Source: Haematococcus lacustris (taxonomy: Eukaryota > Chlorophyta > Chlorophyceae > Chlamydomonadales > Haematococcaceae). Taken from it: 64,000 bases of DNA. Position numbers and translations under genes: made by a program. The notes beneath the pieces were generated by a model that saw only the letters and a list, made by a program, of their open reading frames with translations, ran no database searches and was not told the origin of the DNA. The stretch lies in contig JASKMD010000003.1 of assembly GCA_030144725.1 (NCBI GenBank), forward strand, positions 11,597,576 through 11,661,575. Direction: 5' to 3'. Of this stretch, positions 11,391 to 27,014 are shown in pieces (position 1 is the stretch's first letter; every line of letters begins with the position of its first letter).

Positions 11391-13692
11391 ATGACGGGGA
11401 AGGGTGCGTGCAAGCTGGGTCCTTCAACCTGCATGCCTCCATGAATCACATGTTGTAGCTGGGCTGCAGACTGGCAGTGATCAGTTCATGGCTTGCAGGT
11501 GCGGCTGGGCGCCGCAACCTGCGCGAGCGCAAGGTGTCTCAGCGCATGGCAGTGGTGGATGATTCAGCTCGGCAGCTGGTGAGCTAAGGGTGTGCCATGA
11601 AGGTGTGCTCTGGCCAACCCCTTGAGGGTGTCCCTTTGGCCAGCCCACCGATAGCTAAGCAATGCAGTAAGGCATGGAGATGTCATTGCAATTGTGCTCA
11701 TGCAAGGGTTTCAAGCATGGGGACAGCCAACAGGGGAGCAGGACAAGGTCGGTCATTTGACATTGGGTGGACTAGGTAGCCCAGGGACGCCTCACAGCAG
11801 GCACAGCATGGCACATGCGAACCTAGGCTGATCATACCAGTAAACGTCTGGGTATTTTCTCTGGGTACTGGGTAACAAGTCACTGACAGCTGACACTGTC
11901 ATCCTATCAGCACACTACGTTGTGCCTTGCACTATCGTTGGCATGACTTGAAGGCTGGCAATGATGATGCTCTTGCTATTCCATGCACTCTATGCACTGC
12001 ATGAACTCAGGCTGTGCAAAGCCGGCTGGATGCGCTGGAGGCAGACAATGAAGTGGTTGAGGACGCACTGGCTGCAGCGGGCAGTGAGGATGAGGAGTTT
12101 CAGCTGGCAGGGCAAGAAGAGGAGGAGGAGGAAGGTGAGGCAACCGGCACGTTTGCAGCAACAGGGTCAGTCCAGGGTTCTGACTCCATACAGGCATGGA
12201 AACGAGAACCGCTGCCGCTGCCACTGCCGCTGCTGACGCCATGGCTGCTGCAATCGTCACCGGCATCCCAGCTTCATGTCCTTTGGCTGTTGCTGTTGCC
12301 TGCTGAGACAGAGGTGGCAGTCTCTGGGAAACGGAAGCGCAGCAGCAAGAAGGCTGCTGCTGCGAGCGCGGGGCCGAAGCGTAAGACCCGGGGCATGGCG
12401 GGGGCAGCGGGTCCAGGGGGAACACGAGGCCCTCGCACCTTCGCCCGCCTCCTGGAGGAGGTGCGACCTCACCGCACCTCAACTTACTGCACCTCACCTC
12501 AATTTACTGCACCTCACCTCAACTTACTGCACCTCACCTCAACTTACTGCACCTCACCTCACCTCAAGTCAACTTACTGCACCTCACCTCACCTCACCTC
12601 AACTTACTGCACCTCACCTCAACTCAACTTACCGCACCGCACTGCACCTGCACCCAACCTTGTACCATACCCTGATGCTTATCCTGTGCCCCTGAGGCCC
12701 ATGAGAACCCTGTGAGCCTGATGTTGTCCCCTTTATCCCTTTGTACCCCTTAGAACCTGGATCTGATCCTGACCTCTAACCCCTACATCTCGCCCCCACC
12801 CATTAGAGCTTGGTCCTCACCGCAACCCTAAACCTGACCTTTGCCCTCAGCCATCCCATCTGAACCATGGGGGCGCATCACCACAGTTGTGAGTGCCAGT
12901 GAGGAGGGATGCACAGCCTGACTGAGGGACTATGCCCCCATGTGACCTGGCACCCAGCCCACGCTAGGCCAGTAGGCCAGTAGTGGGGTTCCTGCACCAT
13001 GAGGTTCACATGAGTGATAGGCAGGGAAGCAGCGGGCTATTTGCATGCATTAGTGTTGCCTGTTATCACATTTGACCCATCATGGGGCACTGCAGGAGCT
13101 CCAATGACTGATTGTGTAGAAGCTGTGTCAGGTACTTGGCATCAAACAGCGCTTGTTGACGTTGTGGGCTCACACGGCCTCTGCAGGCCCTGTTGTCTAA
13201 TGCGTTCCCTGAGGGCACTCCTAGCTACCTGACAGCTGCCGCGGACCCGCCAGCCATCGCGGCCCCGCGCAAGTTTTGCTCCGTGTGCGGCAACAACTCC
13301 GCGTGAGTGGCACAGGAATAGCGGGGGGTACTTAGGCGGCGGGTTACCACGCACGCGACGGGAGTTATGCCGTGCTTGGCGATGCCATCTTTTTGCCGCT
13401 GAGTCAGGATCCAGTAAAGAAGACGTGGAGGACTAGTGCTGGTGTTGGTAACACGTGCAGCGCGGCGCGACTATTGTGCCCTCGCCACTACGCAAGACCA
13501 AGGGTTCGGCTCTTTTAGAACCGCGCTACCTTGGGATGTGCGCCACCTGACGTGTCCTGAATTGGCTGCCTGACAGCACGCGCTCTTACTGTTGCCCGCA
13601 GTTACACATGTACCCGGTGCGGAAGTCGCTATTGCTGCCGGCGCTGCCTGGCAACCCACACCGAGACGCGCTGCCTCAAGCTCACCATGTGA
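11391..13692 (+). CDS. ZNHIT1 / SWC6 (SEF), zinc-finger HIT subunit of the SWR1 chromatin-remodelling complex
   Basis: SWC6/ZNHIT1 (yeast Vps71) helps SWR1 load histone H2A.Z; its plant relative SEF represses flowering. Six exons join in perfect phase to 190 aa: 11391-11403, 11499-11578, 12011-12134, 12312-12460, 13187-13302 and 13602-13692. The N terminus MTGKGAAGRRNLRERKVSQR is basic. The conserved helix RLDALEADNEVVEDAL matches LEALENDN of plant and animal relatives. An acidic run, a Lys/Arg-rich segment and TFARLLEEALLSNAFPEGTP follow, then SYLTAAADPP. The C terminus is a complete HIT finger: FCSVCGNNSAYTCTRCGSRY, CCRRC, and HTETRCLKLTM-stop, with all eight Cys/His ligands. The length is like Arabidopsis SEF. 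The 13-nt first exon is the least secure part. Confidence 0.93.
12474..12645. repeat. Tandem ACCTCAACTTACTGC-type repeat in ZNHIT1 intron 4
   Basis: Seven or so imperfect copies of a roughly 20-bp unit (ACCTCAACTTACTGCACCTC) begin just after the donor at 12461. They are intronic and noncoding. Confidence 0.85.
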
Positions 13693-14084
13693 CGTCGCTG
13701 AACCTGCTTGTGGCAGACGCCATGGATCATGACTGCGCCGAGGCGACGTTACTGAGGATATGTCCATGCCCGCATTGTGCTTTGTTGTTTGATGCATCTG
13801 GTTATTGGAGGAGTGACACTGGTTGTCCATCGTATCGAGTACATACACGGTACACTTAGTCGGCCGTTTCCCAAACGCGAGCCACAAGGCCCTAATGAGC
13901 AGCATGTGCACGCCCTGGGCTGGCATTGACCAACAAACAACCACGATTGTTACCCCGACGAAGCATGCAGATGAGCTGCCAGTTTCTTTGTGATGCTGGG
14001 TGACAGTTACCCAACCTTAGCGGCAAACCTGTGAGCAACCTTAGCTGAAGCTATGTAGTTGACAAGACCGTGAAAACGTACACG
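13693..14084. other. Intergenic DNA downstream of ZNHIT1
   Basis: The 3' flank of ZNHIT1 up to the target-site duplication of the hAT-like element. I see no gene or repeat in it. Confidence 0.5.
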
Positions 14085-14092
14085 ACGAAAAG

Positions 14093-16934
14093 TCAGGGCC
14101 TCCCAACCCCCTTGAAAAGGGGGTGTGTCCGTTTCACGCGGTTTATTTCTCGCACAACTTGCGGATTGATGAACGAAGCACATCAGTATGTAGAGGGCTC
14201 GCTTGGCTACACGCTACGGCTGTCCTGAGCGTCCATGACTATGTATATGATGCACTGCTTAGGCGTGAACCCGGCCTATGTTTTGTGGGCAGATATCACC
14301 ATGCACGCCTCCTCCACCCTCGACCTTCTTAATGACGCCGTGATGAAGCAAACGCAAGTATGTGTGCAGTCGCGCTTTGTGTTGCGATGGCCGGTATCGC
14401 GAGTTTGAAACCTAAGAAGCTGAAATGCTTCTTTAACGCACCCACACCACTGCTGATGTTGCGTCTAAACCAGCCGCATACTTCTTAACATCTATTAGCT
14501 TTCACTCGTCATTTGTGTCGCTCGCGCTGTCACGCGTAAGACGGAGTGGTTGTATGCTCTAGCGGTTCATCAAGACACTATGTGCACCCTTCACTTCTTG
14601 TTACAGTAGACTATGTGGCCTGATAGTCAAACTGACCAAAATCTGCTCGTTTCCCCGGTTATGTGCTTTGTTCGTTGTAGCAAGAGCATTTGCGTAGGTG
14701 CGAAGCCTTCGTTGTGTCGCTACATCGTTTTGGGACATCACCACCGAGACATGTGCTTCGGTCCACAGTGCCATGACCTGTTGCACTCCCTCGCACCTCG
14801 TGTCCTCCCAGCTGGCCCCACTCGCACCTGCAGGCCTGTACACTCCATAGCAAAGGCCCCTGGCACTAGAGTTTGTTAACAGCTTTTGCTTTAGCATCAA
14901 TCCATGCCGTAGGTGCATGCCACAACGTGCATCCCCCACTGGCTGGGTACAGTAGATAAGCAACAAGTATCTAAAGGCAAACATCTAGTAGGACTGCAAG
15001 CACCCATCGCAGATGTGGTAGCAGAACACCCTTCCCGAGCAACTGCAAGTCTTGCCTTATGGCCACAACAAAGCCCCATACTAGCACCCCATGGCAGGGC
15101 AAGATCTGTACACTCCATAGCTAGGCCTGGTCTCTTGTCCATTAGCTACACGCCCATGGCAACAAAGCAGAGCCCTATGGCAACACCCCATGCCCGGTGG
15201 GGCTGCCACGCTCAGCAATGTGCTTCTGCACGGCCTTCTGCCAGCCTGCCACCAAGGTGTTGCCGACTGGCTGATCCCGTGTTGCCGACTGGCTGATGTG
15301 GCTTGGCCACCCCCCTCTAGTGTGTGGTGCTGCCAACCCCCCATGTGAAGCCTGGCCATGTGTGAAGCTAACATCCTTGCAATGGCGTGCCATGCCATGC
15401 CATGACCCCTACCCCTTACCAACCTGTGTGGGCCTCGTGTATGTAGGTCTGGAGCAAGTCATGGTTGCGCCGGTGGGTGGTGGCGCTGGCCTGCCGGCCT
15501 GGATCAGCTCCAGGGAAAACAGCCCCAACGACAGCAGTGCACAGGGTGCCCAACTGTTCTGTTGAGACGCCTGGGAGGCAGAGCAGGCGCTCATGGCTCA
15601 GGATGTACTCAGCTGTGTACCCCCCCGTGTGCGTGTCACGCTCCTGGTTGCGGGGGCGGGCCAGGCAGGTGGACTGGGTGGCTGGGTGGCAGGCTGGCTG
15701 CGTGGCTGGCTTGGTGCCTTGGCTGCTGAGCATGCCTCGCAAGAAGGGCAGTGACACCCTGGAGCGCATTAGGAGATTCCACTTGTCCTTGTGGTCCTTG
15801 CTTAAGCCCTTGTTGGCTGCGGCCACCTGTGCCCGCAGCTGCTCCAGCTTGCTGTTGGTGGTGGTCAGCTGCTGCTTGGTGTGGGCCAGCTCAGTGCGGG
15901 CTGCGGCCAGGCCTTTCTGGGCGGCCTCCAGGGCAGCCGCTGTGTCAGTGAGTTGGGCTTGTGTGCCCTGCAGCTCCTGCAAGAACGCCTCCTCCAGCTG
16001 GGTGACCTGCTGCATATACCCCAGCAGGTCTAACTCCCACTGCTGGTCACGCTGACCAGCAAAGACCATCAGGCTGATGTGCCGCTCCCTCAGCTGGCTG
16101 TACAGCTGCTGGGAGCTGAGAAGGTCAGCAGTGACGGCTGCATGTGCAGCGGTGAGGGCTGCATGCGCAGCGGTGAGCTGCTCCATGCTCTTGGCTGCCT
16201 CATGGTGAGCCTGGGCCTTTGCCCCATTGGCTCTGTTTGCTCTCGTGTGTTTTGGGACGGGTGGCATGTCAGGCAGAAGGGCAGTGAGGAGGTGCTGGGA
16301 GGTAGTGGTAGGCAGCTGGGCCTGCTAGGGTGGGCTGCTGGCAGGTACAGTGGGCAGGAAGGGTCAGTGGTGCTTGGGCTCCTGCAATTGACAATCCATG
16401 GCTCACTGAGATTTGAGAGTAATATTGACTATTCTGTCTCAGCTGGGCATATGAGTAGAGTAGCTTTTGATTCGGGGGACAACATAAAAATACGACATCT
16501 CTCTGAGTTTTGGCTGGATTACTGCAAATCCTACCTGCTCAGTGGAGCCGCAGCTGAAGCTTGTAAAGCCCATTTAGGTGTGCCGTGATGTACTCGGAAA
16601 CTCCTGCATCATCAGATGTTCGTCGGGTAACCTGTGCTGGCGGCCATCGGCGCAGGAATAGTGGGAACTGCTGCGTGTATGTCACCTCGCGGGCTGGCAG
16701 CAGCGCCTATGCGTAGAGCACCAACAGCACGCCTGTACTGCGCGATGTCTTGAGGGTGGCCGGCGGATCCCAACCACCCTATCGACCACAATTGAAGCAG
16801 CTGCTGGTTGCTGCCGCAACTAGAGTCCGCGTTAAAGCCATGCCGCGCAGGGCTAAAGCCATCGGCCTGCTCCAGGAGCAATCGGTCGCATGTGACGGTC
16901 TTACATGCCAAAACATCAGAGTTGGGAGGCCCTG
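14093..16934. mobile_element. hAT-like DNA transposon: 14-bp TIRs and 8-bp target duplication
   Basis: The left end begins with CAGGGCCTCCCAAC (14094-14107), and the right end (16921-16934) is its exact reverse complement. Directly outside lie identical 8-mers, ACGAAAAG, at 14085-14092 and 16935-16942. A terminus starting CAGGG and an 8-bp duplication are features of the hAT superfamily. One extra T separates the left duplication from CAGGG. I could not recognise a hAT transposase or its dimerisation domain inside. The clear ORF (15416-16267, minus) is a coiled-coil protein, so the element may be non-autonomous. The identical target duplication suggests recent insertion. Confidence 0.75.
15416..16267 (-). 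CDS. Coiled-coil protein carried by the hAT-like element
   Basis: An open frame of 283 codons lies wholly inside the hAT-like element. The N terminus is basic (MPPVPKHTRANRANGAKAQA). Residues about 25-165 are heptad-rich Ala/Gln/Leu/Glu sequence (AAHAALTAAHAAVTADLLSS; LEEAFLQELQGTQAQLTDTA; TTTNSKLEQLRAQVAAANKG), predicting a long coiled coil. Then comes HKDKWNLLMRSRVSLPF, and a tail that may cross an unspliced intron (ACHPATQ region), with conserved-looking sequence ERLLCLPGVSTEQLGTLCTA. I recognise no catalytic domain. A similar architecture, basic start then Gln-rich coiled coil, occurs in the ORF at 21141-21932, so both may be transposon accessory proteins. Confidence 0.5.
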   Translation of the reverse strand: MPPVPKHTRANRANGAKAQAHHEAAKSMEQLTAAHAALTAAHAAVTADLLSSQQLYSQLRERHISLMVFAGQRDQQWELDLLGYMQQVTQLEEAFLQELQGTQAQLTDTAAALEAAQKGLAAARTELAHTKQQLTTTNSKLEQLRAQVAAANKGLSKDHKDKWNLLMRSRVSLPFLRGMLSSQGTKPATQPACHPATQSTCLARPRNQERDTHTGGYTAEYILSHERLLCLPGVSTEQLGTLCTAVVGAVFPGADPGRQASATTHRRNHDLLQTYIHEAHTGW

Positions 16935-17210
16935 ACGAAAAGCTCACTTATCCCGGATTTATTCCGGGGTCGTCCCGGTCCGGTGTCTATGGTGCAACAA
17001 GACCCCAAAGGCTCAAACTAGGCATCACTGGCAAGGTACATAGGCATCCGCTGCCAGAGCTTCATCCTGTGCATCTCACGCAAACCCCTCTTATCCTTCA
17101 AATGGACGTCTAATAGGAGAAGTGGCCTGTTGCCCCACTGCCTCCGTCCGTCAACAACCTGCCACAAGAACGCTGCTATAGCTGTTTCTGAGGACACTTC
17201 TTCGCCCCGC

Positions 17211-19921
17211 TCACTTACTCCTGGCCATGGCTTGAAAGAAAGCCAGTTGTTCGTCGGGTGTCATCCCGCCCTGCGGCTGAGCCGCGCTGCCCAGCGGGCT
17301 GCCATCGGCCGCGGCGGGCACGGGCGCGGCGTCAGGAGCAGCGGGACGCGGTGCGACTAATTGCTGCCCCGAACTGCTCAAGCCTGTCTGGAATAAAGGA
17401 GGGCCACCCAAGCTGGCGTCCACGATGCTCTTGTACACGGACGCCTTGAACTGAGAGACGGCAGAGGCGATAGTGTGGATAAAGGCATGATGCTAGGAAA
17501 GACGGCGCGGCTAAGCAGCGAGTGCAGCACTGCCGTCTGGCACCACATGCGAAAACGCTAACAATCCGTGCCATGCTTGACCGTCTGCATCAAGAACGTT
17601 GACGGTTTGCTATGACAATAGCCAAGCAGTGTGACATGGCAGGTGGAAAGTGCAGGTGGTGGTGCCAAGCGTGGCAGTAGAAGAAATGTGTGACTGAGAC
17701 GCGGAAATTGTGACCGCCGTGAGACGAGGACGTGGTTTCAGTAGCAGCTCAAGCACGTACAAGGAAAGCAGGCAGGCACATGAGCGTGTAGGGGCAGAGG
17801 GCAGGCATGGCCCCACTGGCATGGCACCACATGGCATACTGGTGAGATGTGCATGTGTTTGCAAAAGTGTCGCTATAAGAGTGTGTTTACATCTGTTTTC
17901 CAGTTTCTGTTCTGTTTGCCACCCACAGGTCCAGCCAGGGCAAGGGCCAGCCAAGAGTGCTAGCATATGGCAGTGATGGCCAGTGCATGTGATGCTGGCG
18001 GCACATGGGTGCCATGGCATCAGGGCGGGCACTGGGCAGTAGACTGGACGCTTGTGCTGACTACAGGCATGTCCTTTGAAGCAAACAGCAACTGATCATG
18101 GACAGGGCCTGCTGGCTGCAAGCTGTGGCAGCCAATGGCCTTGAGCTCACCTTCTGCTTGTCCTCCTCTGTCATGCCCTCAGTGGTGGCCTCAGCCTCCT
18201 TCATGCGCTCCTCCAGCTGCTGCTGCATGGCGGCCAGCCGGGCATACCTGGTCAGCAGCAGCAGGCACAGCCAGCATGGGCTCGGGGTGTGGGGCTATGG
18301 TGCAGCTGATAATCGCCCTGTTGTGCAGGCATGCACACTGCAGACATGGACCTAGCTGCTGGTGTGCCCCAGGCCCTAGCAAGCAAAATCAGTGCGCCTG
18401 CATCTGTGAAAGCATTGAAGCGTCAGGATCTGCTGCTGCTGCTGCTGCTGTTTATGGTGCTCCTCCAACCTGCGCAATCATAAGTCTGGTCTAGCAGTAC
18501 TCGAAGCCTGATTTGCCCGCCCATCCCTACTGCCCCGCCCCGCCCATCCCTACTGCCCTGCCCCGCCCCGCCCTACTGCCCTGCCCTGCCCTGTCCTGCC
18601 CTGCCCTGCCCTGCCCTGCCCTGCCCTGCCCTGCCCTGCCCTACTGCCCTGCCCTACTGCCCTGCCCTACTGCCCTGCCCTACTGCCCTGCCCTACTGCC
18701 CTGCCCTACTGCCCTGCCCTACTGCCCTGCCCTACTGCCCTGCCCTACTGCCCTGCCCTGCCCTGCCCTGCCCTACTGCCCTGCCCTACTGCCCTGCCCT
18801 ACTGCCCTGCCCTACTGCCCTGCCCTACTGCCCTACTGCCCTGCCCTGCCCTGCCCCGCACTTTTGTTCAAATTCGCTGGTAGGCATCTCAGCCTCATCC
18901 ACAGCACGCTCCTCAAGGTGAACAAACCTGCAGCGGTGCACAGCAACAGTAGGGACGCAGTGTCCGTACACAACAGGAGGATGGAGCAAGGATAGAGCAT
19001 GACAACATACAGGCAATGCATGGAGGTTTCACTGGAGCTATGGGTGCCACAGAACCAGCCTCAGAAGTACACCTGCAGCAGCCTTGCTCACTAAGGCTTG
19101 GCTTCCAGGCTAGGCTGCAGTGAGCAGGAGGAATGTTCCACAGTGAGAAATCCCTCCTGTGCACTCACCCCGTCAGCCAGTACTGTGGGCCCTCATCCCC
19201 ACATATCTGCTGGCTGCAACCTCGCCAACAGCTATGGGGCCTGTGTTTGACTTGTACAGCTGCTGCCTGCTGCTACCTGCTGCCTGCTGCTACTCGTAGT
19301 GTGCCACTGGCCACTTCCCTGCCGCCTGCTGCTGCTCACTGTGGTATGCCGCCTGCTGCTCACTCGTAGAAGATGGTGAGGAACTCGGCATCATCACCAA
19401 AGCGTGACAACGCGGTGCTCAGGCTGGCAATGCCAAAGTCTCCTAGCAAAATGAGGAGTACAAAGCAACTAGTCAGGACCCATGCTGTGTGGGCATGCAG
19501 GCGTGCTAAGCAGGCATGTTGTTTTACCGCCCCTGATAGCAGCTCATCAGTCATATGTGAAGTACCCCCCCCCCCATCCCACATCCACAATGACCAAGCG
19601 GCTTACCTTGTACGGCTGGCGTCACATTGTCCTCGAAGACTTTGCCCTGAGCCTCATTAATCATTTCCTGCACATTCTGGCCTTGCCGGGCACCCTGCAA
19701 TGCTGCAAGGCGTACTTTGGCTACATTTAATGCTGCTCTCCACGTGCCGGCGCGCCGGCCCGCACCAGCGCGAGTGCCATCTGAAACTCTGGCGACGAGA
19801 ACAGTCCCCGAGCTGATGCGAAGAATTGCAGCAGCTGGTCCTTACTGAGCTCTCCGCTCTTTTGCAAGGCTTTTCCTTGGTACTCGCCGAAGAACGAAGA
19901 CAGCCATTGCATCCTGACCAC
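17211..19921 (-). CDS. Unrecognised conserved-looking multi-exon protein (about 240-250 aa)
   Basis: I do not recognise the family. Five downstream exons join in exact phase: about 19745-19607 (RAALNVAKVRLAALQGARQG, NVQEMINEAQGKVFEDN), 19442-19364 (GDFGIASLSTALSRFGDDAE, FLTIFY), 18927-18862 (EFVHLEERAVDEAEMPTSEF), 18247-18151 (YARLAAMQQQLEERMKEAEA, TEEDKQK) and 17450-17211 (FKASVYKSIVDASLGGPPLF, then an Ala/Pro linker and MTPDEQLAFFQAMARSK-stop). The upstream frame 19921-19750 reads MQWLSSFFGEYQGKALQKSG, LLQFFASARGLFSSPEFQMA. It is out of frame with the next exon by one shift inside a 14-bp GC palindrome. The protein is mostly helical and charged, with no signal peptide or membrane span. The precise phase joins argue that it is a real gene. 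Confidence 0.7.
18505..18857. repeat. CTACTGCCCTGCC minisatellite in an intron of the unrecognised gene
   Basis: About 350 bp of CCCTGCCCTACTGCCCTGCC-type units fill most of the intron between exons 18927-18862 and 18247-18151. Its Cys/Pro/Leu-rich translation is an artefact. Confidence 0.92.
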
Positions 19922-20105
19922 AGTGTTGGTAATGACGGATTTTAGGATGTTGGTTGACTACATGAAACTTAGTGAGACTTGCAGTAAACATGGTAGCTAC
20001 GAATCACATATGTGGCCCTACACTACACCGTAACAACTCCAACACAATAGGCTCACCAGCGCTCACTCCTGCGATCAAGATGTTACCCGGACAACAATAC
20101 GTTTA

Positions 20106-21138
20106 CCGTACTCTCCCTTTTGATTCCCTATCCCGAATCGTTTTTGTCCTTCGGGAAACCGGGAATGATTAAACAATGTATTTTTCTGGTCTTTCGGGAA
20201 GTAGTCAAACAATTAGTTGACCTTGACGAAAGTGCCAGCAATGGACCAGTTTGTGCTCCGGGGCATCAGTGCCGCCGACGCAGCTGATAATCTGCACCGC
20301 GAGCTCCTTGAACAACACCTTGCACGATGAACAACGCTTCCAAATGTCTCTTGATCGTCAAGCGGCAATGATTGAGAAGCGACTACTTGGGACCACTAAC
20401 TTTGGGCCTTCTCCACGCCTCAATCTTGCCGCATCGCCCAGCACACCTCCTGCTCTCGCACGCACCGGCAAGGCGCATGAGATTGGTGGCAACCTGCTAG
20501 GATTCAGCTCACCCTGGGCTGGGCCATGGGGAGGCGGGCCAGGCTGGGGCAAAGGCTAGTGCGGCGGGCCAGGCCGGGGTGGCAACCAGGGTGGCTGCTT
20601 TGCCCCGGGCAACGTCGAGGGAGGTGGGCCAGGCTGGGGTAAAGGCTGGGGTCACAGGACAGGACAGGGTGGCAACCAGGCTGGCAACCATGTCAACCAT
20701 GGCGGCTGGTCATACACGGGCTGGTCAGCCGGCCAAGGCGGGGTGCTTGCTTTGGCCAAGGCAGCAGAATGGGTGGTTGCAGGAGTCTGAATGCCGCAAG
20801 TCTGAATGCTCGAAGGCAGATGATGAGATATGCCGCCACTGCCAGCAGCGGCAGGAGGACCACGACTGTATTAGCGAGTTTCAGCGCCCCGTGTGACGTG
20901 GTCAGGTGACAAGGCCACTAGAAGAGAGACCACGACAGTTGACAATGTCAATCATATGATTTTGATGCGAGATTATTGAGGTGGGAGGCTTAATTATTTC
21001 TATGCACGAAGACGTTCTCAAAACTAACTTTCGACGTACTTTAGCCATCGGGGAACTTGAAACAATAAAAAATATGGCTCGGGATTAATATTTTTATTAT
21101 AGTTTTCGAGGCCTCGGGAATCAAAAGGGAGAGTACGG
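20106..21138. mobile_element. TA-flanked inverted-repeat DNA element, copy 1 (1033 bp)
   Basis: The termini are CCGTACTCTCCCTTTTGATT (left) and its reverse complement (right), each bordered by TA, which suggests a TA target duplication as in Tc1/mariner-type elements. A related element at 62316-62787 shares the same ends, the inner left arm (AAACAATG, GTCAAACAATTA), the right arm ATTATAGTTTTCGAGGCCTC, and an ATG at 20241 starting MDQFVLRGISAADAADNL. The interior then holds Gly/Trp-rich frames (GPWGGGPGWGKG) without a recognisable DDE transposase. It is probably non-autonomous. Confidence 0.72.
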
Positions 21139-21140
21139 TA

Positions 21141-21932
21141 GGCAAAAAGACGTCCCTCTTGCCTCTTCCACCCCATGTGCATGCGATATCGTTCACAGTG
21201 TTTATTGGTCAGCTTGCCAAAGCACACCTCATCATGCAGCAAATCGGAATGGAACAACATCAACAATGCATAACACTCTTCGTCCTCCCTCACCTCCTTC
21301 ACTGTGTCTTGAAACATGGGCATGGGGTCAAGTGGGGTAGTGGTGTCAGGCTTCATGCACGGTAGGCATGGCACCCTCATGCACGTGCTGCATGCACAAG
21401 CAGCCATAGCCCATTTAGGCTGCTCCCTGTCCGGTGTGAACACCATGCGGTGCAGCTCAGTATGTTCCTGCTCGCTCCGGCGCATGTCAGCCTGCTGCTG
21501 CTCCAGCTGCTGTTGTTTCTCTGTCAACTGTTGCTGCAGCTGTTGCAGTTGCTGTTGTTGTTGCTGATGCTGCTCCTCCTGCAGCGCCACCAAGTCAGCC
21601 AGTTGTTGCTCCTTGCGCTGAAGCTCACCCCGCTGGAGGTCCTGAAGCTGTTGCTGTAGTTGCTGCATGCGCTTGTTGTCAGCAAGCTGCTCCTCCCTGA
21701 GCTTCAGGTCAGCCTGCAGCTGGTGCAACTGTGCCTCATAAGCACCAGCATCAGCCTCAGCCTCAGCCTGTGCCTCAGCCTCAGCAGCACCAACACCAGC
21801 CGGTGCATGGGCCTCAACCATAGCAGCCCTGAGCTGTGCCTTGACATCCCTCGCTATCTGGAGACTGGCACGTAAAGCCTTCACTCCCCTTTTCTTGTTA
21901 CCCATGGCCTTCACTGGCCTGCACAGCGGCAA
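21141..21932 (-). pseudogene. Gln-rich coiled-coil ORF interrupted by the TA-flanked element
   Basis: Starting at 21932 the frame reads MPLCRPVKAMGNKKRGVKAL, then an Ala/Glu segment and a long Gln/Leu coiled coil (LQLQQQLQDLQRGEL, QQLADLVALQEEQHQQQQQQ). A non-coiled part follows, with MFQDTVKEVREDEECYALLM, LFHSDLLHDEVCFGKLTNKH and CERYRMHMGWKRQEGRLF. At 21140 the frame runs straight into the inverted end of the TA-flanked element, which supplies the rest of the open frame. The original 3' end is therefore displaced. I recognise no enzyme; it resembles the hAT-borne ORF in plan. It could be transposon-derived rather than a host gene. Confidence 0.55.
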
Positions 21933-22797
21933 ACACAGTCACAGCTCAATTTCTGCATATTATTTACTGTTTTGTGCTGCTCGTAGTTAATCGGAAGCCA
22001 CAGGCATCAATGCTCTAGCAACTTGTGCAACCTGCGATTATGCGACTTGCACATGGCAGCAGGTTCAGCAGCTATCCGCCGTCGCAATCACGCCTCCAGC
22101 TTTGGAGAAGGTCTCGATGCGTGCTGTGATGCAGCAACACTGTTGCGTGCTAACCTGAAAAGTTGCCATGTCCAGTCAGGATGCGAATTTCACGCCGCGA
22201 TGGGTCCAGGCTGCCTAAAACAGTCGCTAAGACTGCGTACGAGGCCCCAGAACACATCGCAGGTTAGGGGCCAGACACCCGGCAAACCGCTGAGGCTGGC
22301 TGCACTCTAGTTTAGCCATAAGCATCTCATCGCACCAATCGGCGGCCTCATCCGTGCAAAAATGAGCTAGATGTTATGTCTCGAGCCATGGGGGTGCGGC
22401 TAATGGCGGGGGTGACCCAATACGTTTAGGTAAAAACACTCCCAACCTCGTAGCTTAGGGCGAGACTAGAGCGTGTCTTACATAACAGCTACGTGCACCA
22501 TCACTGAGTGTCTGAATATGTATCTTATACATTTTACTGCAAGGTCCTAGCCAAATGCATCGATGCTCCTTTCGATTATTCGAGCAACTGTATGCAGTAC
22601 ATGAGCAGAGTAAGCAGCTCATCAGGCATGCCGCTGAAGGGTGAGTAAACTAGCAAGTCATGCGCAGGCTTGTGCAGTCAAAGCTACAGTACTAAGAAAT
22701 GAACGCAGAAAGACAGAACCCATTGTCACCAATCGTGGCAGCCTTCTGCTGCAGTGCCTGGGTGCATGGTGGGCGCAGTGCACGAGGCCAGCACCCC
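21933..22797. other. Intergenic region
   Basis: Short frames only. I see no conserved motif or repeat. It contains the 3' flank of the UMP-CMP-kinase gene. Confidence 0.5.

Positions 22798-27014
<4,217 letters not shown>

Noticed and set aside
12276..12715. Plus-strand frames reading TAPHLNLLHLTSTYC-type repeats
   Set aside because: They cross from ZNHIT1 exon 4 into the tandem repeat of its intron. The zinc-finger gene uses the donor at 12461.
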